Origin: Streptomyces californicus
Lineage (GTDB): Bacteria; Actinomycetota; Actinomycetes; Streptomycetales; Streptomycetaceae
Reading direction: 5' to 3'
DNA: 64,000 nucleotides
Assembly (NCBI RefSeq): GCF_000717645.1
Contig: NZ_JNZZ01000029.1
Coordinates: 1-64,000 of the forward strand
Part shown: positions 57,801-64,000 of the stretch, in pieces
How the letters are laid out: each line of letters starts with the position of its first letter
Numbering within the stretch: the stretch's first letter is position 1
Program-made: the position numbers and the translations under genes
The notes under the pieces: generated by a model
Told to the model about the DNA's origin: nothing
Seen by the model: the letters and a program-made list of their open reading frames with translations, nothing else
Database searches by the model: none

Positions 57801-60800
57801 CTCGCGCTGGTCCAGGTCGTCGCCGACCGACACCCGGCCGTACCGCTCGCGGCGGTCGAAGACCAGCGGCCGGGTCGCCACGTCGCTGTCGCGGAAGGTC
57901 CGGCCGTCGACCGAGGTCCACTGCCGGTCCTCGTAGGGCGCCGGGACCGCCGGCGCGTCGAAGGGCACCCAGTCGCCGTGCCAGCCGGCGGTGTCGTGGA
58001 CCGCCATCGTCGGGATGCGGGCCTGGAGAGCGGAGTCGTGGCGGAGCCGCCCGTCGCCGCTGGGGGCCCAGACCCGGCGGCCCAGCCGGGCGGCGACCGC
58101 GCGCACCAGGTCCAGGTACTGTGCGCCGGCGTACGGGATCGCCAGGACCACCGGCACGTGGGACGGCAGCGCGGCCAGTTCCGGGTCCCCGGCCAGCTTC
58201 TCCGCGAACGCCTCCGGGGTCAGGCCCCGGGCGTCGAGGGCCCGGTCGCCGACGAGGTACGCCTCGGCGCCCCAGGGGGCGGGCTGGTCCGGCTCCCCGG
58301 CCGCCTGCCCGTCCACGGCCTCCCGTACCCGGTCGATCCGCGCCCGGTCGGTCCAGGCGCCCGTCAGGTCGCGTCCGATCGCCTTCCCCGCGTCGTCCCG
58401 CAGCACGGTGGCCGGATCCTGGAACGGGTCGGCCGACGGCGGCGGCCCGAAGAAGGCCGGCCGGCTCTCGCCGGACGTGGTGGCGGCGGTCGACTGGCGG
58501 GTGGCGGCGGTCCAGTGGCCGGGGGCGTTGGTCGCCGGGTCCGGCAGGACGATGATGTCGAGCGGGGCCTGGGGGCCCGGCGCGGTGAGCGCCATCGGGG
58601 CGCTGTAGCCGTGGGCGGGGCGTCCGGTGCGCTGCGAGAACCGCTGGACCAGCTCCGGGCTCAGCGCCCCCGGCCCGGTGGTGAGGAACAGCACCGGGCT
58701 GCCGAGGGGGATCGTGCGGAGCGCGGGCGCCAGGTCCAGCAGGGCCAGGAACTCGTTCTCCGGTACGGGGACGGGGGCGCGGCCGGGCAGGTGGAGGACC
58801 GGGGTGCCGGACGCGTCGACCTCGACGACGTTGAGCAGGGGCATGGGCGTGCCGGGGCCGGTCCACTCGGGCGTGAGCCGGTGGACGGCGGCCCCGTCGG
58901 GCCGGTGCAGGGTGCTCCAGTCGATGCCGGCGGGGGCGGGCGTGCCGGACCAGTTGACGCCCTGGATGTTGGGTCCCTGCCGGAGCAGGGCGGCCGGGCC
59001 GAAGGCGCCGCTCTCCGCCAGGTGGAACGCGGCGAGCAGGTCGTGGTCGGTGGCGTCCATGCCCTGGGCGATCGCCTTGGCCGTCACCGCCCACACGCCT
59101 TGCTGCAGGTTCCGGTTCCAGGTGGTGGCGGGGTCGAGGTGGAGGACCTTGCGGCCCATGGCCTCGCGGGCGTCGGCGGACATCGGGCGGAAGAGCTGGG
59201 CGGCCCGTGCCGTGGCCCACAGGGTGGACGCGACGTGGCGCGGGGTGAAGGCCGCCTGCGGCGGCAGCGACTGCACGTGGCGGATCATCTGCTCGCCCGC
59301 GTCGGCCAGTTGCGTCAGCGTGATCCGGAGTGCGGGCGAGGGCACGGCGTCGGTGAGGCGCGCGTCGGGGTCGGCCGCGACGCGGGCGGCGGCGTGGTCG
59401 AGGAGCGCCTGGTATCCGGCCCGGTCCGGGGCGCGGCCGGTGTGCTCGCGGACGAGGAAGTCGAGCATGTCCGCGCGGAACGGGGTGAAGGAGGCCAGCT
59501 CGGGGTCGTTGGCGCGGAGGCGTTCCAGCGCGCCGATGCTGCTGAGCGCCCGTTCGTAGCGTCCACCGGGGGTGGTGCGGTCGTCCTCGACGGCGTCGCC
59601 GAACACCGTCCGCAGGGCGCGCACCAGCCGGAGCGTCGCCTCGCGGGTCTCGGGCGGCACGTCGCCCGGGGTCCGGTGCAGTCCGGCGACGACCGCCAGC
59701 CGGTCCAGCTCGTCGGCGAGCGGTTCCGGGCGGCGCAGCACACGGCGGCCGCGCCCGCCGTCGGCCGCGCCCATGATGAAGCGCCGGGAGTCGTCCATCC
59801 CGGTCATCCGGGTGGAGCCTTCGGTGTCGAGGCGGGTCAGGTTGGCGACGAGCTGGTCGAGCGGGACGTCGCCCAGCGGGTCGTCCACGTGCGGGACCGG
59901 GGCGAACGACGGCTGCGGCCGGGTGGGGTCGCCGTCGGAGGAGCTCCAGCAGACCTCCAGGTGCATGCGGTGGCCCGGCGGCAGCTCGCGGACCTCGCGG
60001 AGGCCCGCGATGTACGCGGCCGCGTCGTGCTTGCCCAGCCAGACGGTCCGGCCGTCGCGGAGCGGGAGCTGCATCCGGCCGGGTTCGCCGTGTCCGGCGT
60101 AGGCGTAGACGGCGGCGTCCATGGAGACCGGTTCGGAGGCGGTCTCGTGGGCGCGGTTGCCGGCGGGCGTCCAGTGGACGAGCCGTCGCATCCGGCGCAG
60201 GGCGCGGAAGTTGCGCTCGCGCCGCCGCAGCGCGTCCCCCTGGTGGACGGCGATCCGGCCGAACCGCTGGTGGTTGTCGTCGGCGAGCGGGCGCGTGACG
60301 ACGTCGCTGTCGCGGAACACGGTGCCGTCGAGCGCGGTCCATGTCCGGTCCTCGTGCGGTCCGGTCGCCGGCGAGGGGGCGACGGACACCCAGACCCCGA
60401 CCGGCGCGTCCGGGTCGGCGTCCATGGTGACCAGCACGTGCGCGTCCCCGGTGCCGTCGGGGGCGATCCGGACCGCGCCGCTCGGCCCCCACACGGTGCG
60501 GCCCAGCCGGTCGGCGACCGCCCGCAGCGTCTCCAGGTAGCGGTCCCCGGTGTACGGGACGGCGAGGACGACGGGCACGTCCTTCGGGAGCTTCGCCAGC
60601 TCCGGATCGGCGGCCAGCGCGTCGGCGACCGCCTCGGCGTCCAGGACCCGGCCGTCCTTCGCCCGCACCCGGCCGCTCTCGCCGTCGGCGGTGACGACGT
60701 ACGCGGTGTCCGGCCAGGGGGCGGATTCGGTCGCGACGACCTTCGGTGCGGCGCCGGGCCGGCTCTCGATGGTCCGCAGCTTGCCCGGGAGGACGCGGGT

Positions 60801-63800
60801 GGCCTTCCTGCCGGTCCAGTTGCGGCCCTGCGCGGTCCCGGCCGGTCCGGTCAGCAGGGTGTCGGCCGCGAGCAGCGGATCGTCCGGCCCGGTGAACGCG
60901 CCGGTCGCCGGCGGCTGCGCGGGGGCGGTCTGCGGGAGGGCGGGCGCGGTGCCCGCCGGGGCGAAGAAGTCCGGTCCGGCGGAGGCCCGGTCCCAGGCGC
61001 GCGGGCTGTGGTGGAGCGGGGCGATCGTCATCCCCGACAGCTCCAGGTCGACGCCGGCCGATCCGGCGGCGGAGAGCAGCAGGAACTGCAGCGCCACCGG
61101 CAGCGGCGGTTCGGCCTGCCCGTTCGCGGTGAAGTACGCGCCGACCGCCGTCCGCAGGTCGCTCCAGGTGAGCGGGGTGGTCACCCCGTTGGCGGCGCGG
61201 GTGTGCTCCAGGGCCCGGAAGCCGCGCAGCAGCGCCTCGAAGGCGGTGGCGTCGTTCTCCAGCAGGGGGCCGTAGACCAGCCGGACCGCGCGGACCCAGC
61301 GGCGTACGTCCGGGGCCCGGCCGCGGTCGCCGGTGATCCGCTCGGCCCAGCGGCCGAGTTCGGCGGTCGACAGCTCGGGGCGGAAGCCGGCCCACCAGTC
61401 ACCCTCGGCCAACTGCCAGCGCACGCCGCCCAGCTGGTCGGCGGGGACGAGGAACGCCTCGGCGCCGCCGCCGGGGGTCCAGATCCAGCGGTCCAGGCCG
61501 TTGGCCAGTTGCTGTCCGGCCACCGGGGTGTCCAGCGGGTCGAAGGGCGGCGGGCCCGCGAGGTCGGCGCCCGTCACGACGACCGGCCGTTCGGGGGCGA
61601 GCGCGGTGAGATCGCCGTCCACGGCGTACAGGAAGTCCACGACGCGGGCGTAGTCGATCGCGGCGTCGGTGCCGTCGGCCAGGGCGAGGAGCGCGCCGCC
61701 GGGGCCGCCGCGCAGCCCGACCACGTACCCGTTCTCGAACGGCAGGGCCCGCACCGGGCTTTCGAGCGGCACCGGGCCCGGCCGCACCTGGGTGTAGCCG
61801 GTCACCTGGGGCAGCAGGCCGTAGTGCTGCCGCAGGCCGTCCTGCCAGGCGTGCAGCGGCAGGGAGGACGTGCCCACCGGGAGGTCCTGCGCGTCGCGGT
61901 GCCGGATCACCATCACCCGGTCCAGGAGGACGCGGGCGCCGTCCATCGCGACCACTTCCGCGTACCACCGCATCACCGGCGGCGTCTGCGCCGGGTCGGC
62001 GAGGACGGCGAGGGCGCGGTGTGCCGCGTCGAAGAAGCCCCGGGCCTTCGCCTGCCCGCCCGGGGGGATGTTCGGCAGCAGCGCGTACGCCTCCGTCAGC
62101 GCGGTCCGCAGCGCCTGGTACGCGGGGTGGTCCTCGTGCAGGGGCCGGCCCAGCGCGTACTCACCCAGCGCCAGGGCGACGGCCTGGCTGTCCCACTCGG
62201 TGAGCGGCCTGCGGGTGGCGCCGCCGACCTGCGGGATGCCGGCCCGCGCCGCCACCATCAGGAAGCCCGCGACGTCCCGCACCACGGGGTTCGCCACGAT
62301 CCGCCGGACGGATTCGCGCAGCACGTCCTCGGGGAGCGGGGCACGGGAGCGCAGCGCGCGCTCGTAGGCGGCGCGACCGAGGGCGGACAGTTCGGTGACG
62401 GCGCGCTGGATCTCCTCGGGCGTCATGAACTGGCCGGTGTAGCCGAAGTGCCGCAGCTCGGCGAGGACCAGGGGGACGAGCAGCCGGCCGTCGTCGGTGT
62501 CCAGGACCGGGTAGTCGCCGTCGTCCATGCCGACGGCGTAGCGCTGGCTGACGGGCTCGCCCTGGGAGGTGCGGCCGGTGAGGACGGCGGTCCAGTGCTC
62601 GCGCGGGGTCGGCACCTCCGTGCCGGCGGTGTCGAAGAAGGCGGGGTCGGCGGGCAGATGGGGTGTCAGCCGCTGCCGGAAGAAGTCGAGCAGCAGGCTC
62701 AGTTGGCGGGCGGCGTCGGCGGAGAGCTGGTCGTGGTGCTCGTTCAGGAACGTCCGGGTGCGGGGGCGCAGCGCGCGCAGGATCCGGTCCAGGGCGTTGC
62801 GCGAGGCGGCGGGCAGGAGGTTCTTGATCAGCTCCGGGTCGGCGCCGGGCGGGCGGGCGTTGTCGAAGACGTCGCCGATCGGCGCGGCCACGACGTTCTG
62901 GAAGCCCAGCCATCCGTAGCCCCACACCTCGTCGACCTCGGGGATCGCCGAGAGGAACGGTGCGATGTGGCTCTCCACGACCGGGGTGCCGAGGAGGTCG
63001 TTCGCGTACGTCGTGGTGAGGAGCTGGCCGAAGCTGCGGGCGCCGGCGATCGCGGTCTCGAACTTGGGGACGGTCAGCCGCCGGTGGGCGATGTCCTGGA
63101 GCTCCCGGAGGCCGACGGTGGGGTAGCCGAGGGTGAGCTGGCCGTAGGCGGTCCAGTCGAAGCCCTCGGGGGCGGGGTTGACCTTGGCCTTGAGCCCGTC
63201 CTCGGTGAACGTCCAGCCGCCGAGCGGTCCGAGCATCTCGGTGAGCGGGACGGCGACCTGGCGCTCGTCCGGCAGCCGTCCGGCGGCGCGGGCCCGCTGG
63301 AGCTGGGCCATACCCTCTTCCTGGGTCTGGCGGCGCTCGCCGGGCAGGACGGCCATGGGGTCGAGGACGAACTCGCCGATGGCGAAGTTCCTGCGGACCG
63401 GGCGCGGCTGCCCCGGGGGCACCTGCGGCTCGTTGACGTGGAGAAGGCCGTCCTCCGTCATCCAGAAGCCGCGGCTGTCGGTGACGAGGGTGATGCCGGG
63501 GCCGTGGGCGAGGACGAGGGTGGAGGTGAGGCGGCCGGGCAGGTCGAGGAAGAGGTCGCGGCGCTCCTCGACCTCCAGTCCGATGGCGCCGTAGCCGGGT
63601 TCGACCGGCGCGTCGAGAGCGGCGTGGGCGGTGGAGGAGGACGGGGCGAACGCGGGGAGGGCGTGTTCCAGGGCCTGTCCGCCGGGGCCGACGACGACGG
63701 CGCGGGCGTCGGACGCCGCGACCGCGGGCGGGAGCAGGGACACCTGGCGGCCGTGGCCGGCCGAGAGGTCCACCCACACCACACCGCCGCGACCGCCGAG

Positions 63801-64000
63801 GTGGTAGGCCGCCCAGGCGTGGCCGGGGCGTGTTCCCTGGCGGTGCGCCAGGACGAGGGCCACGGTGCCGGGGCCCTGGGCGGTGACCGCTCCGGCCACC
63901 GCGTCCCACGAGCGGACCTTGCGCCATCCGGGGCCCATGACCAGGGACGACTCCGTGGCGGGGACGCCGACCGCCGTGTCGTCCACCGTCCGCGCCGGGC
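54822..64000 (-). CDS. Giant multidomain protein with tandem caspase-like His/Cys domains (5' end outside window)
   Basis: The frame stays open to the window edge, so only the C-terminal 3,058 residues or so are seen. It resembles giant Streptomyces proteins that databases label lonely Cys domain-containing (from memory). At the visible N-terminus LVLAHRQGTRPGHAWAAYHL and GGVVWVDLSAG look like a papain/deamidase-type fold. A helical region follows. Two tandem units about 805 residues apart each carry a YxGHG His box (His codons at 60090 and 57675) and an LxVC Cys box (59949 and 57534). His and Cys are exactly 47 residues apart in both, as in caspase-like clan CD peptidases. Each unit ends with a WSG.PAP and LPG.APVPVP block. 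Near the C-terminus (about 55270-55870) lies an OTU-like region lacking its Cys. No signal peptide or membrane helix is visible. Confidence 0.78.
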   Translation of the reverse strand, partial: PARTVDDTAVGVPATESSLVMGPGWRKVRSWDAVAGAVTAQGPGTVALVLAHRQGTRPGHAWAAYHLGGRGGVVWVDLSAGHGRQVSLLPPAVAASDARAVVVGPGGQALEHALPAFAPSSSTAHAALDAPVEPGYGAIGLEVEERRDLFLDLPGRLTSTLVLAHGPGITLVTDSRGFWMTEDGLLHVNEPQVPPGQPRPVRRNFAIGEFVLDPMAVLPGERRQTQEEGMAQLQRARAAGRLPDERQVAVPLTEMLGPLGGWTFTEDGLKAKVNPAPEGFDWTAYGQLTLGYPTVGLRELQDIAHRRLTVPKFETAIAGARSFGQLLTTTYANDLLGTPVVESHIAPFLSAIPEVDEVWGYGWLGFQNVVAAPIGDVFDNARPPGADPELIKNLLPAASRNALDRILRALRPRTRTFLNEHHDQLSADAARQLSLLLDFFRQRLTPHLPADPAFFDTAGTEVPTPREHWTAVLTGRTSQGEPVSQRYAVGMDDGDYPVLDTDDGRLLVPLVLAELRHFGYTGQFMTPEEIQRAVTELSALGRAAYERALRSRAPLPEDVLRESVRRIVANPVVRDVAGFLMVAARAGIPQVGGATRRPLTEWDSQAVALALGEYALGRPLHEDHPAYQALRTALTEAYALLPNIPPGGQAKARGFFDAAHRALAVLADPAQTPPVMRWYAEVVAMDGARVLLDRVMVIRHRDAQDLPVGTSSLPLHAWQDGLRQHYGLLPQVTGYTQVRPGPVPLESPVRALPFENGYVVGLRGGPGGALLALADGTDAAIDYARVVDFLYAVDGDLTALAPERPVVVTGADLAGPPPFDPLDTPVAGQQLANGLDRWIWTPGGGAEAFLVPADQLGGVRWQLAEGDWWAGFRPELSTAELGRWAERITGDRGRAPDVRRWVRAVRLVYGPLLENDATAFEALLRGFRALEHTRAANGVTTPLTWSDLRTAVGAYFTANGQAEPPLPVALQFLLLSAAGSAGVDLELSGMTIAPLHHSPRAWDRASAGPDFFAPAGTAPALPQTAPAQPPATGAFTGPDDPLLAADTLLTGPAGTAQGRNWTGRKATRVLPGKLRTIESRPGAAPKVVATESAPWPDTAYVVTADGESGRVRAKDGRVLDAEAVADALAADPELAKLPKDVPVVLAVPYTGDRYLETLRAVADRLGRTVWGPSGAVRIAPDGTGDAHVLVTMDADPDAPVGVWVSVAPSPATGPHEDRTWTALDGTVFRDSDVVTRPLADDNHQRFGRIAVHQGDALRRRERNFRALRRMRRLVHWTPAGNRAHETASEPVSMDAAVYAYAGHGEPGRMQLPLRDGRTVWLGKHDAAAYIAGLREVRELPPGHRMHLEVCWSSSDGDPTRPQPSFAPVPHVDDPLGDVPLDQLVANLTRLDTEGSTRMTGMDDSRRFIMGAADGGRGRRVLRRPEPLADELDRLAVVAGLHRTPGDVPPETREATLRLVRALRTVFGDAVEDDRTTPGGRYERALSSIGALERLRANDPELASFTPFRADMLDFLVREHTGRAPDRAGYQALLDHAAARVAADPDARLTDAVPSPALRITLTQLADAGEQMIRHVQSLPPQAAFTPRHVASTLWATARAAQLFRPMSADAREAMGRKVLHLDPATTWNRNLQQGVWAVTAKAIAQGMDATDHDLLAAFHLAESGAFGPAALLRQGPNIQGVNWSGTPAPAGIDWSTLHRPDGAAVHRLTPEWTGPGTPMPLLNVVEVDASGTPVLHLPGRAPVPVPENEFLALLDLAPALRTIPLGSPVLFLTTGPGALSPELVQRFSQRTGRPAHGYSAPMALTAPGPQAPLDIIVLPDPATNAPGHWTAATRQSTAATTSGESRPAFFGPPPSADPFQDPATVLRDDAGKAIGRDLTGAWTDRARIDRVREAVDGQAAGEPDQPAPWGAEAYLVGDRALDARGLTPEAFAEKLAGDPELAALPSHVPVVLAIPYAGAQYLDLVRAVAARLGRRVWAPSGDGRLRHDSALQARIPTMAVHDTAGWHGDWVPFDAPAVPAPYEDRQWTSVDGRTFRDSDVATRPLVFDRRERYGRVSVGDDLDQRERMLRGLFHRRQRIHYAATTLGDQVVGTEPYTLDPAVYTYYGHGYPGTLEIVLRDGSTVMLTAADGGRYIGGLREVRELPPGHRIGLQVCYAASPGHPLDQPQEGRPVRPVEDPLDEVSLIQHTANVSRLDVEGPTQTAGLDDDSFMLEDTPGGVVGRVVRVRPEPTEAELNRLAVIAGLHGDPDTVPPEVRTTVLRLVRALRLVFDHAVEDDRWVPGGRYEGALKGIAALETLRANDPGLRRFTPFRMELWTFLARRVGGDAPGPDAYRDVLDAARQLVAQRPDSTLSGMLPDTALTYAVDELSGTQGEELARDAVGLPEPVTLRPKDIARAFWAMVAGVDLVLYRLDPAQQESLGRRALHLADTDAWDEGTAADLTFLAVRAHARQIDITDPHQLAAHHLRERGALRQILTDGTSPVGYNWSGRPAPNGVESDQWYARVKAGNDVLTLPHPAQWRSTEPGGDSLVIWTGTRPDDGGIVIHLPGHAPVPVPDEELWALLDLAPLVTDAGVDVPVVFPMGGFTAGDTRRTQPFTDRTGRSAFGYSGPLDLVEDDPFDPLRITALREKKLGQWIRTVWRPRPAPGAAPGTPGTAAKTGPSPSVTERADAAGPPRTGAPEEPAGLPQSAKAALPDDAYGALRDGVSVLREGFRRVGPDTVLLDGAPLTLREAPGEGERTVDTLLFAVRPVAGGTPAGAVTGTAAEFRAWLEGMVTAEDVTGQDVPSLEADRTLPLDLLDRIGASLSVSVRTEAMLLGDRIPASRVELTPVQRLRVLLADPSYGAGTTALPMGPLAAAAARGLGVTVAVVGPDDEVTYHGGHGDGGPAALLALAGDRHLAGVPDSSSAEASDAPGRGAADASPTPGQGTADAPETPGGPLADDAARLDQVVEALSSVPASVLRPAPAGPGETAPPVPARPGPQDPEADAWARRHRAVLDDALRLLTALGPESPPRAGPLTAARLEPLVNAWFRAREQDPSGSLTDRIRRILDDIRA

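Noticed and set aside
57675..60092. CHAT or metacaspase assignment for the duplicated His/Cys units
   Set aside because: Only the His-Gly and Cys boxes are visible by eye. A specific clan CD family cannot be named without a profile search, so only caspase-like is stated.

Overview
The window is high-GC actinobacterial chromosome, almost certainly Streptomyces. GC is very high through most of it, GTG starts are common, several genes look leaderless, and there are multiple TerD paralogues, a homodimeric AceE and DUF4097, DUF3052, DUF4429 and DUF1023 proteins. From memory, the TerD / peroxiredoxin / DUF3052 / aceE order resembles the S. coelicolor SCO236x-237x neighbourhood; I could not run the comparison.

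Region 1 (1-9632) is one end of an actinomycete integrative and conjugative element (AICE) of the pSAM2 type, inserted at the 3' end of a tRNA-Val(TAC) gene. A divergent control region (2511-2668) has a TTGACA-17-CATAGT promoter and three copies of a palindromic operator. A HutC-type GntR regulator, a YdcF protein and a NERD protein lie to its left. The transfer and replication operon lies to its right: a small regulatory protein, FtsK-like Tra, Spd-type spread proteins and small Cys proteins, a cytosine-methyltransferase-like fusion, RepSA-like Rep, Xis and Int. The distal att copy is not in the window.

Region 2 (9633-24355) is core chromosome with a Ter stress island: a HAD phosphatase, a large phosphoribosyltransferase/TRSP/StiP/Pelota-like fusion, a CitE-like lyase, three TerD proteins, a TerA-like protein and a TerC-family membrane protein. 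A peroxiredoxin and a DUF3052 protein follow.

Region 3 (24356-47702) holds aceE, an I36-type inhibitor, a divergent MFS/TetR pair with matching operators, and two DUF1023 hydrolases on either side of a DUF4429 protein and a NarL-type two-component pair. Further right are an acyltransferase, a MerR/aldo-keto reductase operon with a classic 19-bp-spacer promoter, an OmpR-type two-component system preceded by a small acid-tailed protein, an ArsR-like/aldo-keto reductase divergent pair, a transporter/glycerate kinase operon and a serine hydrolase.

Region 4 (47729-64000, all minus strand) is the most unusual part. It is an operon-like run of a giant protein (more than 3,050 residues, cut by the window edge) with two tandem caspase-like His/Cys domains, two type VII secretion-associated-like proteins, a 1,194-residue protein ending in an ADP-ribosyltransferase-like domain, and a membrane-anchored ricin-type lectin. 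I read it as an uncharacterised polymorphic-toxin or conflict locus.
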